Assembly (NCBI GenBank): GCA_047967505.1
Contig: CM106541.1
Origin: Dipteris shenzhenensis
Lineage: Eukaryota > Polypodiophyta > Polypodiopsida > Gleicheniales
Length of the DNA stretch: 64,000 bases
Direction: 5' to 3' (one strand)
The first letter of the stretch is position 1. Every line of letters begins with the position of its first letter. Shown here piece after piece: positions 1 through 10,787 of the stretch. The notes beneath the pieces were generated by a model. That model saw nothing but the letters and a program-made list of their open reading frames with translations, had not been told where the DNA came from and searched no databases. The position numbers and the translations under genes are program-made.

Positions 1-1
1 G

Positions 2-247
2 TCAAGAGTGATTGGTCATGCTGACATCAATCGCAATGCTGACAAGGCCATTTTGGTGAACCGCATGGCTGCCCTCAGTGCCTTTGGAACCAATTTTCAA
101 GGTGTGGCATTGACGGCAGCAACCATGTCCCTGGCTAGCAACGACAATAGCAATAACTCTCTATCGACTAGGTTTAGAGCTAGGAGTGTATTTGGGAATT
201 CAAAGCCCAATGTTCTTAGTGTTTTAGAGAAGAGAGAAAGGCTTTGA
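2..247 (+). CDS. 3' end of an unrecognised protein-coding gene
   Basis: An open frame enters from the left edge of the window and stops at 247, giving about 81 residues of an otherwise missing protein. I do not recognise the family. The C-terminal half is rich in Ser, Asn and Arg and ends in a short charged stretch (LEKRERL). The gene runs tail-to-tail towards the histone H3-like gene on the other strand, with about 200 AT-rich bases between them. With no upstream sequence I cannot tell whether it is a last exon, a fragment of a transposon gene, or chance. Confidence 0.3.
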   Translation, partial: SRVIGHADINRNADKAILVNRMAALSAFGTNFQGVALTAATMSLASNDNSNNSLSTRFRARSVFGNSKPNVLSVLEKRERL

Positions 248-445
248 AGCCTTATTGTATAGAAATTTTATTTCATATGAATACAGCTATACTTTTTATA
301 CAGTGCCCCATTTTGTGTTCTTTTACAAAATTTATTTTATACTGTTATTGTATTTTGTAACTTTAATTGTTGTTGGCATTAATATTTTCATTCACTATTC
401 TGTTCAAAAGCATGCGATCAGATAAATATTTGCACTAAACAACAT

Positions 446-1560
446 CTAGGGCCTAAGGGAGGGATCAGAGCGGATACCCTTGGCAAGTGCAAGGCCCTTG
501 TCCATCATTGTTACTCTTTTGGCATGGATAGCACATAAGTTTGCGTTTTCAAAAAGACCTACTATCATCTACTCCATTGCCTCCTAAATTGCTCCCATAG
601 CACTTGAAGTGAAACGCACATCACTCTTGTAATGCTGTGCTATTTCACGTACAACACGCTGGAAGGGTGCACGAGGAATGAGATTGTCCACAGTGGTTTG
701 GAACTTGCGGATCTCTTGAAGTGCCTTCACTCCTGATTTTTTGCGCCTCTTAATCTTTGGGGACCCTGCACTGGCCTTTGGACATGGCTCCATGGCCGCT
801 TGTCCGCTTTGAACTTCTTTCACCTCTCCTCCCTTGCAACCACCTCTTCAGACTCCTCTTCCTGTGTCTGCTGTGTCATTCAAGGTGGCCTCTAACACCT
901 AGGGGTTTGCTTTGTCCTTGGTATCTTTTCCTTTTCACGAGGCTGTGAGATAGTAGGCTGAGGCTCTTGCTTAGCTCGTACTAGAGGCTCCTCATATCTG
1001 ATCATCTCGAGGCACAAAGGGTTGATGGTGCTCTTCCGTGTGGTCTGCTTGGTTGGAGGATTGGGGCCAAGGTTCATTATATCTGCGAGCCTGCCAAATA
1101 CTTCCTCTTGTTGTGGCCCCTGTAATCTCTCCATCTCCTCTCTTTGCCTTTCTTGCTCCCCTTGTTGGTCTAGATGATCCATGCTAGGACCCGATGGAGG
1201 AGGGAGGGGCAGTTGATCAGGATTGACTGGACTATTTTGCCCCTCTCGAGAGACCTCTCTACTTCCACGATTAGTTGTGTGGAAGGATTGAGAGGACCCC
1301 TCATCATGCTTGGATCCTTCATCGTGCTGGGATTCCTCATGGTGCTGAGATCCTTGGGATCCCCCATGAGAGTCGGATGGTGGGGACTCACGTTGCTTGG
1401 ACTCCTGATGATGAGAACCACCTTCAGATCCTTGGTGATCATCGCCCTCTTGGCCACTAGGGCTTGCAGTGTGTTCGGAGGCCATGGCGCTGTGAGGAGG
1501 ACAACAGGTAGCATCTAAATGGCGTCCACTGGGTCTAGCAGTTTGTTTAACTCGTGCCAT
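446..1560 (-). pseudogene. Divergent histone H3-like gene with repeated H3-tail motifs
   Basis: The ATG at 1560 opens a 222-residue frame beginning MARVKQTARPSG, close to the canonical H3 N-terminus. The frame carries an acidic His/Ser/Gly-rich insertion (QHDEGSKHDEGS-type repeats). Two more tail-like motifs follow, TKQTTRKST (residues 170-178) and PRTKQTPR (214-221). After a stop and frame change near 892, the histone fold continues in 823-584 with KALQEIRKFQTT and PFQRVVREIAQHYKSDVRF. It then passes through TAG codons at 583-581 and 568-566 and ends with [19 protein letters not shown] and a stop at 448-446. The first TAG sits where H3 has the Gln of ALQEA, fitting a CAG-to-TAG change. There is no CENH3-type loop-1 insertion, so it looks more like H3 than a centromeric variant. 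The H3-fold assignment is strong. The gene is broken as it stands unless short introns remove the stops. Confidence 0.8.
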
Positions 1561-1575
1561 AGAAATGAGGGATTT

Positions 1576-1646
1576 TAGGGTTTTGAAGTGGTTTATATAG
1601 TCTTTTTAAAAGCACTTTAGGGTTTTTCTTTTAAATTAGGGTTTTT
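1576..1646 (-). promoter_or_regulatory. TATA box and telo-box-like motifs upstream of the H3-like gene
   Basis: On the minus strand TATATAAA lies at 1599-1592, and AAACCCTA-type motifs lie at about 1584-1576, 1626-1618 and 1646-1637. Telo-box motifs are typical of promoters of plant translation, histone and cell-cycle genes. The TATA box is only about 32 bases upstream of the ATG at 1560, so the implied transcription start almost coincides with the start codon. Confidence 0.5.
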
Positions 1647-1840
1647 TGAGTGCACCTCCTCCCCCTCCAGTCTTTTGTCGCCAATTCGGTAATACTTAAT
1701 CTTCACCACCCTCCCTCCCAACCCACTCACCCCTCTGCCCTGCCATGTCGCACATGCAATTCTGCAATTTCCAAACAAATTTGTGAATTTTGGAATCTAT
1801 AATTGACTCAAAATAGTGTTAACTTTATTCATCAAACATT

Positions 1841-4800
1841 TTACATTTGGGGCTCTCTTAGGATCCAATGCCTCCCCTGTCTGACTCTACATTGCAACCA
1901 AAGCGCAACCCCTTGGCTCCCTGTTGAGGACTTCCAAGCAGCACATCTCCTTCTCTTCTTGATATGTTGAACCGCTTTTGCGAGACTTGAGACCTCTACC
2001 TTATCGCGCTTGAGAGTCCTGGCCTCTAGACATCTATAAAACCAATCGAACATTTCGTGTAGTGCATTGCTTTGCACGGTACCACCCCCATGCCTTGTAT
2101 TCTTGAAGTATGCTGCCTTTGCTCTGTAGTGTGATTTCTCCATTCCTTGAGTATTCCAAATGGACAAAGGGCCCCATTGCTCCACAAACCATGGTGCATG
2201 TGCGTAAAGTATATGCTGTAAAGAAAAACATTGTATTAGAAACATAAACTGACTCAAGTTTAAAGCACAAAATTTCAACCTAAGGAGGATTACCATGTAA
2301 TGTGTAATATGTGACTCCCCCCATGCTTCTATCATCAATGATATGAATTCTCCCAATGCTGTCCTGAATCTCTCATAATAAAGCTCATCTGTTTGACCTT
2401 GTCTAAGAAACTTTATAAATGCATCAAGCTTTGTCCACAGTTTTGCTCTCAAAGTAGCAATTCGCGAATGTGAAGCTTGATTTGTGGTGCACTCACGCAA
2501 ATCTTTCCAGTACTCCCAACCTAGGGTGCTTTGAGCCAATGTATGTTTTTCTTTATCAGCATTGTGGTTGGACAAGAACCTCCTTGCCTTTCCTCCACCC
2601 ATGGACACTTTAGCAGGAAGATTTTGTGTCTTTTCTGATTGTTTCTTGTCCTGCTTAAGCTTCACATTGCCTCCGTGAAGTCCCATTAGTGAGAGTAGTT
2701 CTTCAGCTTTTGCAATGCATTGTGCAAATACTTGCTGTGGCCTCAAATTCCAAGCATAAACTAGATGGAGATAGAGTAACTTATCAAGTATACGTAGTTC
2801 AGCATGCAAAGTACACACGTGTACCCGCTCCAATGGAATTGGTAGAATGGGGTCCCACTTAGGATCCTTTTTGTGACGATCAGAGGCTACACTTTGGTTG
2901 CAAGAAAGGATGCCATTTTCCCACTATAGGCTTCTCTTTTGCATCTTCTGAGAGTGGGTGCAATACAAGCATGTCCATTTTGCATATGCACCTGTATGAC
3001 AACCATACAAGCACTTGAGGGTCTTCAAATCACCAGCTAGATGCCATTCAACTTGAAAAGTTCCATGCCCATCCACAATTAATGTTTGCCCTGCCTCTTG
3101 TCTTCAAATAATCGACGGGATGCCGGTTCTCTCCAAAACCCACTTCAATGTCTCGTGGCACTCCTTTGGGGTCTAAAAGGCTGCAAGCCACCATATGTCC
3201 TTCTCAGATTGGACTGAGAAACCCTGCTCAACTTCCTCATCCCCTTGAGCAAAATGCAAGGCGTCGTTCATAATACAAATGCTCACCCTCTCTAGCTTAT
3301 GCTCTTTTACCAACTGAGCTTCGTCCATTTTTATAACAAATACTAGCTTGCCATCTGTACAATGAAAGAGGAATTCATAAGGATATAGAAATCAGAAGAA
3401 ATAAAGTTGAATGTGAAGAGGGAATTTCTCTTACCTTCTTCTCTCATCCCATAGAATTTGACCATGGCTCTCTGCAAATTCTCTACATCCACAGTAAACA
3501 TTATTGAAAGCATTCATCTCAAACATTTGGATGCCAGATTTCTTTTTACTCTTCCAAGTCATTTCACTTACACAATGATATCCTCCAAGCTTTTCTCTAG
3601 CACATTGGTTTGTTTCTTGACGTGCAAGCCTTACAGACCACGGTGTTGGTAATGGCATTGTAGATATCTTATACTTTTCCTCCATAGCAGACTTGAAAAT
3701 TTTAAAAACAGAGTTGTAAGCTTCACGACTTACACCAGCAGCATCACAAGCTCCAAGCACCTCCTTTGCTTGGACAAGGCCCTTGAAATCTTTCATTACC
3801 TCTCTAGCAACTTGTTTACGTAGCCCTTTTTGTCTAGGGTCCTTCAACACTTCCATGACATCACTTGGCTTTATTAAACTTCTTAGAACATATGAAGGAT
3901 CACTATCATCCATTTCCATTGTTCCCATCACATCCTCCATGAAATTCCTAAAGTAGAGTACAAATGAGTCTTAGTGGAAAGAATGCAACACCACAAATAT
4001 TTTGGGGTAAGAAATTTCATTGAAAATTTGGGGAACTAACCTTGCAGCCCGTATTCTCCTCTTTCGGGCACCACTATTGGTTGATAATGCATCCATAGAT
4101 TGCAATTGTCTTTTCCTCTCCTTCAGTCCCAAAGGTGTTCCCTTCAACTTTTGTACTTATTCTATCGACTTCTCTCGTTCCTTCTCCACGGCACGTTGAA
4201 CTTGGCCACTATCAAAGTTTGGATAGAGGAGTGCACGAGTGGTTGTCATTAAGGTACTTAAGGTCAATACCAAGCAAGAGTTTATAGAGTAGCTGACGAG
4301 CTCCACACATTCAATTTGGTGTTTCCTAGGTCAACAAGTTTATGAATAGTACAGGTATGAAGCATTGACCACCACTGAAGTAGATCTTTTGATATGTTGA
4401 GGATACCCTATATCCCAGTGGGACAACTTGAAGCTTTATGCTTACAATGATTCATTAAATTCATTTGATTTTTTTACTCACTATAAATGACTAAGTAATC
4501 TGGTCTCATTGTCATTGTTGCAATACTTGTAGGTAGATAGGGAAATACTTGTTGCAAGACTTGTAGGTACATAGGGAAATAGGTAGATAGGTATTGCAAT
4601 ACTTGTTGCAATACTTGTAGGTAGATAGGGAAATAGGTTGCAAAAGGGCTTGACAACATCAAAGCATCTATGATTACAAAGTCGCAAGAGACTCAGAAGG
4701 AATGCTACAATCCAAATGAGCTAATAGATAGACCTTTCCAAATCTTGTTTGCTTTCAGCAAGCTTCTGGATTGATTCTTCCAATTCATGTCGCTCCAAGT

Positions 4801-5074
4801 CCAGTGCATGTGCTTTGTCACTGAGTTCTTTGTTTTGCAATTGGAGATCCTACATGCTATTATGCATGGCCACAATAGTAATATTTCCCAAATGTGCAAG
4901 TTCTGCTGCTTGGGCTCTCTGCACCTCGCTTGCTTGCATAGCCAATGTCTGAGAATGGTTCAATCGATTGCAATAATCGAGCAATCTAGCATGTCCCTTG
5001 CCAACAAACCGAACAACATCATGCACTGTATGAAAAGGAGGACTCTTTTGGGTGGCAGGGTCTAAAGGATACAA
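1841..5074 (-). pseudogene. Transposase-like multi-exon pseudogene
   Basis: Coding blocks on the minus strand join across GT-AG introns at about 4042-3951, 3434-3360 and 2294-2220. The N-terminal part (5074-4700) is coiled-coil-like with heptad-rich Leu/Glu/Lys. The middle (about 4250-3431) has basic nuclear-type clusters. The 3360-1841 block has an IVDGHGTF segment, then HLAGDLKTL followed by CLYC, then LHAELRILDKLL, and near the end HAPWFVEQWGPLS with a downstream GMEKSHYRAKAAYF stretch. The order acidic core, GD-L-K, CxxC and late H/E-K block resembles uncharacterised DDE-type transposase-like proteins, but I cannot assign a superfamily. In-frame stops at 4849-4847, 3175-3173, 3114-3112 and about 2926-2924 break it. 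The H3-like gene lies directly downstream in the same orientation and might belong to the same element. No terminal repeats could be located. Confidence 0.55.
4517..4640. repeat. Minisatellite-like repeats inside the transposase-like gene
   Basis: Several imperfect copies of a unit containing CAATACTTGTAGGTAGATAG and GGGAAATA are arranged in tandem, with truncated units between them. They lie in a non-coding stretch, probably an intron, between the coiled-coil exon and the basic middle exon. Confidence 0.7.
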
Positions 5075-5460
5075 GTTTCCATCTACTCAAAGGTCAAGAT
5101 GCTTCTTCCCTTGCAATCAAAGACTATGGAGCACACTTTGAGGAGTTCCACTAAATCTCAATCGAAATTTGAAATTCAAATTTCAAAAAGTGGCCCCCTC
5201 CCCTCATTGATGGGGGGAGAGGTGGGCTCAAATGTGGGCTTAACCCACCTAGGTTGGGCTGGTTAGGCCTCTTTGGGACCCTCCAAGCCCCTTGCATTAG
5301 CCCACTAAGCATTCCCTAATCCATTCCTTATGAGGCCCTTTTGAGACCCCAATTCTCCCCTAATGTCCACTCCTAGCTACTTGTGGGAGCAATGCATAGC
5401 ACGAGTCATCTACAAGTGTCACACAAGCGGCCTTCGGATTGTTGCAATGTGGTTCCATGC

Positions 5461-5560
5461 AAGATAGAGGGAAGGGGAAGAGGGGAGTGGAGAAGGAGAA
5501 GGGAGGGAGAAGGAGAGAGGAAGAGGGGAAGGGGAGAAGGGAGTGAATAGGGATAGAGTG
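5461..5560. repeat. Purine-rich low-complexity tract
   Basis: About 100 bases made almost wholly of G and A on the plus strand (GGGAAGGGGAAGAGGGG-like). The flanking 5075-5460 has no gene I can support. Confidence 0.8.
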
Positions 5561-5930
5561 GCAACCACAAGGGCACTATGAAGGAAACAAGAGAACACCC
5601 AAAATACTCTCTTGGAAGAGAAGAGGGAGCTTGTATTTAGCTTGGTGCAAACAACAATGAAGACCAAAGTCAACCATTTGGCCTTTGATACAAGTCACCT
5701 TTTGAAGGGTGGGCCAACCCTTTTCCTTTTTAGCACTCTCCTACAACCAAGGGCTCTTGGGCCCGTAGGGTACCAAAGCATATTTCTATTCTTACCATCT
5801 CTCCCTACTAGTGGAAATAATGCTTGTGTTAACCATATTAGAGCACTTAGGACAAGCCTAGCATTAGGAGGTGTTCCTAACCGGCTCCCAAATAACGCTT
5901 GTGTTAGCCTCGCGCCTCCTAGGCTTAGGT

Positions 5931-6356
5931 GATTTGGGTCTCAAACTCCCTGAGCGCCCTCACGCCTTAAACCACTTGTGGTTCAAACCCCATGCTTGAG
6001 GCCCAAAACCCAGAGTGGCGAGGCTTAACTTCTGCGAGACATGCAACGGTAACCCTGCCTCGGGATATTTGGGGATCAAACTCCCTGAGTTTGAGCTGTA
6101 CTCCTTTCATGGCTATTTTCGTTGCCATGGCTATTTTCGAGGACGTGGACCTGAATTGTGCATGTTGCTTGCACTCCTTGGTCTTGGTGGTAGCTGGAAC
6201 ATACTTCTTGTGCCTGGAATCCTTGAATCCTTGGACTTTGGAGTGGACTTTGGGGATCAAACTCCCTGAGTTTGAGCTATACTCCTTCCATGTGTACATT
6301 GCGTGTAATCACTGACCTTGGGGTATTTGGGGGTCAAACTCCCTTGAGCTTGTCTG
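5931..6356. repeat. Dispersed copies of a dyad-containing module
   Basis: A module containing TCAAACTCCCTGAGTTTGA, an 8-bp stem with a 3-base loop, occurs exactly at 6076-6094 and 6257-6275, each followed by GCTRTACTCCTTYCATG. Diverged partial copies lie near 5937-5958 and 6328-6356. Function unknown; no gene is supported between 5600 and 6900. Confidence 0.6.
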
Positions 6357-6878
6357 TTGAAGTAGATCATGTGGCCTGGTCACCTTTAACCACTGATTGC
6401 CCTGCATTCGGCGGCTGTACTCTGTTGATGTTTTCACACTCCAAGTGTCAAATGCCCTTCTTGACCTCTATTAACCCCGTGAAGTGACTGCTGTCTTTGA
6501 ATTTTCCTTAAGGAAACTCATCAACCTTTTAAATGGGATCCATGATTCACCAAAAAATGAAAGGAGTAGAGTGCTCATTGCTCAACGTCTTAAAGTGTGT
6601 TTATACCTTGTCTTAGGGACCTTAGAACTAAGGTCAAATTGTCATGTAAAATCAATGTTCGGACACTGTCGATCTTGGCCCTGTTCTCTATCTTTCAGCA
6701 AAGCAATTCATGGATGTCATGTAGCAATATTCAGTTCAAGTTTCCATTAACCTTGATAATGCAACACAGAAAGCCTTTATAGGGTGTTCCAAGTGGGACG
6801 CTAAGATCTTCATTGCCAGGATTTTGCAAATCCAGCACAAATTTGTGCTTCTCAGTTGCCTGTAGATTGTCAAAAATG

Positions 6879-6932
6879 AGTCTGTCTTCTCCATAGTTAG
6901 AAACCAGTCTGTCTTCTCCATTCTCAGTCAAA
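6879..6932. repeat. 27-bp imperfect tandem repeat
   Basis: AGTCTGTCTTCTCCAT recurs at 6879 and 6906, giving a 27-bp period over about two units. There is no supported gene around it. Confidence 0.55.
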
Positions 6933-7599
6933 AGAGCTCCACAGTTTTTGTATCTTCAATTACACAGCTGTTGAAGGACTGTTCCGCAAATGTTGTTCAC
7001 AAAATTCTATCAACAGAGTAAGGAATAATTTGCTTTCATGAACTTGTTGTCTACCCACACCTCTTGCTCATCCGCCCTTAAGCCCTTAAAGACAATCCTG
7101 CTTCTCATTTACATATGAGTTGGTATAGTTGACAGCCTTGATCATTTTTCTAATATGCGAAGGCGGAAGTGTTGGTGTGACAACTTGCAAACTCTGCAAT
7201 AATGCAGCGATGTGTGTGTAGGCCCTTTGGGCTCATATATTTGGAGTTGTGTAAGCTCAGCACCCATGCAATTCTTTGTGTGCCAATCAGAAGGCCCTTG
7301 GATACTTTTCCCTGCTCTCTCTTTTGCACTCAGAAGCCTTTCAGATCTGTTGGTTCTTTTGATCCCCTTCTCTCACAAGGCAATAGTTCAGCAAATCTAC
7401 TTCCACCTTATATCTTCACGGCAACATCATTAAGATGTGAAAAAAAACATCGACACTTTGCTACATTTGTATAGCTTGGAGAATCCACAGAGTGACATCT
7501 GCTGCTTCAATCAGAACCTCTTTAACATTTCTAAGCTTTCCTTGAAGGACATGCTTCTAGCAGATCAATTGAGAGAGTAGATTCTACCAGCCCTCTCCA

Positions 7600-8285
7600 C
7601 AATATCAAGCAAAAGCATCAAGGCAAACAACACGATCACTAATCCAATTTACCAAGGCAACAATGGCAATCATAGTAATCGATTCTCTGCTAGATTCTTT
7701 GAGTGGTTCTCTCTTGACCTCTCGGTGGTCCTCCAACCTTGCTCTCATCTTCAACTCTTATTCAGCTCTTTGCAACTCTTCTTTCTTGCTCCAACTCCTT
7801 GAGTTACTTCTCAAGATTGTTTCCTCTCTCGAATACTTCAAGCTTTAGCTCGTTCACACTCTTGTGCTTCAACCTTGCTCTGATACCAAACTGAAGATGA
7901 AAGGTACACACAATGCAAGAGGAGAGATATGCTCATGAATCTCCTTCATTCATTCCACGACGCCAACTCTACATCTTCACTTCACTTCTACACACACATA
8001 TACAAGAAGGTCATAAGAACTTTCACACCCATACTATAAATATGACATCATCCTATATATCCACACTCCACACTATATCCATATAGTCTATACATCAACA
8101 TTATCAATGATTCGTCGTTAATATATCGTGGTAAGATGTGTTGTACTTTACTTGTGTCAGCCACCACGTTCACAATGCTACCTTGTACCCCATATTGTCC
8201 ACCATGCGATACTTCTCTTGTTTGAGTAAATGCTATTGTTGGAGCAACTAATCGTTCTTCAATGTCATTGAGGATTGTCACCTTT
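7600..8285 (-). mobile_element. LTR-retrotransposon remnant with initiator-Met primer site
   Basis: On the minus strand TGGTATCAGAGC (7888-7877) matches the usual tRNA-iMet primer-binding site of plant LTR elements. It is followed leftwards by a degraded frame (7870-7500) rich in Glu and Lys with several stops. Sequence to the right, starting TGAAGATG at 7892, would be the LTR. Its outer edge is not defined, and 8285 is only a guess. Confidence 0.4.
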
Positions 8286-8299
8286 GCTAACTTAGCGTT

Positions 8300-9540
8300 T
8301 CACTATATGTGTTGGGGGACAAAGTATTTCGGCATGTTGTTTGTTTTTATGGCTGTCTTACATTCTCTACAAATACGTAGCTTTTTTGTAATGAAAGCGA
8401 AGGTGTGCTGTCTTTTGCTCATTATCCAAGAGCGTGTACTTTCCTTTAAGTACAATATTTGTTTTTTAAATAGTAGACTCTTGCAAGGGGACGAGCATTT
8501 TTTGAGTGAAATTTTTCGAGTGTTCGAGCGAAGGAAAAAAAAAGCTTCCAACTATGTAAAAAAATGGCAAAAATAGATCAAAACAAAACCTAGTTTCACT
8601 TAGAAATATGCAAAGTATTATAGCAATGCCTATTTTATACACAAATATTTATATGAATCTTTGGGAATGGTGAGTAACATAATGGGATGGCTTTTTAAGA
8701 AACCCACATGTAGAGTAGAGTTCTCTATGAAAATTCCCTTATGATCATCCTTACAACTTTTACTTAATAGGGGGTGACATTGAAAATCCTCTCTCAACTT
8801 AGGCTATGAAAGGGTTTATCCAAAGAAACCTCATTGAAGTAAGCCATCAAGGTAGTTTCGCCAATGAAACCCCTTTGAAGTAGGTTGTCCAAGGTAGTTT
8901 CGCTGGCGAAACTACCATGGACAGGACTTTTAAAAGTGGCATAACTTTCACATCCAATGTCCAAATATAGTTATTCAGCCACTCAAATTGATTGAAAAAC
9001 CCCATATGAGGATATATATGGGGTTACATTTTGAAAAATCTTGCATCTATAGTATTAAATATTACATATATTTTATGAGAGTGATATATAAGCCAAGTTA
9101 ATACTTATTTATAGTAATTTAAACTTCTTTGGAAACATATCCATAAATATCTTGTTATCTATGCTATTAAAATACTAGAAAGCTCTTGTCATATTGATAT
9201 AAATGTGTTTAATAAGTAATTATATATGTATAATATTATTACATTGAGAGTGATTATGAGGGATGTTTCTTAAAGGAATTATTTTTCAACACTTTTTGAA
9301 GGTGATAACAGGGGTACAAAGGATGTTTATGAAGAAGAAAATTTGTGTTATGTAAAATTGAATGAGTGACAATTCTGTATGTTTTTATGATAAAGGGATC
9401 TAGTTCTAGTAAAAATAAAAGTGTAAAAACCATGTTTCCTAAAGAAATACAATTTTTAAAATCTCTTGAAAAACACACTCGGATAAATTTGCTCACAGGT
9501 TTTTGCTCGTAAAATTGACGCATCCTTGCTAAGCAAAAAA
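8300..9540. other. AT-rich stretch without a supported gene
   Basis: Only short frames without recognisable domains occur. The sequence may be the degraded 5' part (LTR, gag) of the Ty3/gypsy element whose reverse transcriptase begins near 9600, but I see no LTR boundary or gag motif. Confidence 0.4.
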
Positions 9541-9559
9541 TTCTATTTTTGAGTAACTT

Positions 9560-10208
9560 CACTAAAGACATTGAAGGGAAAGGAGAGCTAGCTGAAGTGC
9601 CGGTGACTATTACAAGACTTGGTACATAGCAGTTAGTACCAAATCCAACACAAGAACTAAATCTCAGAATAGAAGATGACCCTACAATGGTAGTGGTAAG
9701 TGCCAATCTTTCTTTTGAAGAGCAACTAAGGGTTACAAGAGATTTATTTATTAGGTATAAGGAAGCTTTTGCCTGGAGTTACACTGATCTACGAGGACTT
9801 CCTCTTGAGTTATGTCAACATACGATGCCTTTGGTGCCAATTGCCAAACCAATTTGACAATAGAGGCATAAAATGGATTCCAACTATGCTAAATAGGTAA
9901 AAGATGAGTTGGATCAACTTTTGCATGCTAGTTTTATCTATGCTATTGATCATAGTGATTCGTTATTTCCTATTGTGTGGACTATCAGAGGTTGAATGCA
10001 CTGACAGCTCCTAATCTGTTTCCAATACCCTTCACTGATGGAATCTTGAACCAGGTTGTAAGACATGAGATGTACTCATTTATGGACGATTATAGTGCTT
10101 ATAATCAAATCTGATGGCTCTAGAAGATCAGTCTAAAGCTACCTTTATCATGGAATGGGGTGCTTATGCAACCTGAGTAATGCCTTTTGGATTAAGAAAT
10201 GCCCCATA
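9560..10208 (+). pseudogene. Ty3/gypsy reverse transcriptase, N-terminal part
   Basis: Plus-strand frames encode the segment leading into a Ty3/gypsy reverse transcriptase: a RYKEAFAWSYTDLRGLP stretch, then ELDQLLHASFIYAIDHSD, FPIPFTDGILNQVV, SFMDDYSAYNQI and finally an MPFGLRNAP-like block. Several TAG/TGA stops and small frameshifts break it. The frame ends exactly at the copia B insertion (10209). The natural continuation, beginning STYKFMVETF, is found 42 kb away at 52044. This shows that the whole 10209-52043 stretch was inserted into one gypsy gene. Confidence 0.85.
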
Positions 10209-10429
10209 TGCTGATAAACCATCTCAACATCATGTGTTTGATATTGTGCATAGCACTAACACTAGAGTGCTATAAAGGAAAGGGTTAGAAGCCCTAATCC
10301 TAACCCTAAAAGGGTTTGTGTTCTACATTTTCAACTAAATCTAGTGTACAATTAGTCATTTATGGTATGCTCTCTAGCTATGCCCTCTCTTCTCATCTCC
10401 ACTCTTCTCCTTTCCCCTCTTCATATTTT
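10209..10429 (+). repeat. 5' LTR of copia B, interrupted near its end
   Basis: This matches the LTR at 45943-46020 plus 51893-52043 over nearly its whole length: shared CATCTCAACATCATGTGTTT, the AAAGGAAAGGGTTAG block and CTACATTTTCAACTAAATC. Copia A was inserted within the last few bases. Confidence 0.8.
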
Positions 10430-10787
10430 TGTGAAGAGAGTGGGAGAGAAGGAAGGAGTCTCACTTGCGGCTTTCTCACATGCACAATGGGGGAATACAC
10501 ACAAAGGTGGAGGCTGAAAATAGTTTTCCTCTTCTTAGTTGTGAAAGCCAAAAGAACTCTCTCTAAGTACAAAAGGAATAGGTGAACCCTAAATGTGGGT
10601 CTCAAACCAAACTCAGCTAACCTAGGTGGCATACTAACTGAGCCACTAACTAGAGTACATAAAGATAGCTGTCATCCAGCTATTATTCATGGGTGGTGTA
10701 CCAACCGCATCTGCAGCTAACAAGTCGGTGACATAAATGCACAACAGTCACCCTGGCATATCACGAGTGGAGCTCGATATCTCAACA
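10430..10787 (-). repeat. 3' LTR of copia A
   Basis: 358 bases from TGTGAAGAG to CTCAACA on the plus strand. This is the reverse complement of the 352-356-base LTRs at 46021, 51536 and 58580. The polypurine tract of the element (CTCGAGGGGGAG on the minus strand) directly abuts it. Confidence 0.9.

Noticed and set aside
446-823. Calling the histone fold a centromeric CENH3
   Set aside because: The loop between the first helices has no CENH3-type insertion, and the conserved residues fit H3 better.
892-1518. Plus-strand and alternate-frame ORFs opposite the H3-like gene
   Set aside because: They are shadows of the low-complexity insertion and show no domain.
5600-6490. Several 70-110-residue frames around 5.6-6.5 kb
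   Set aside because: They overlap in different frames, cross the repeated dyad module and have no family features.
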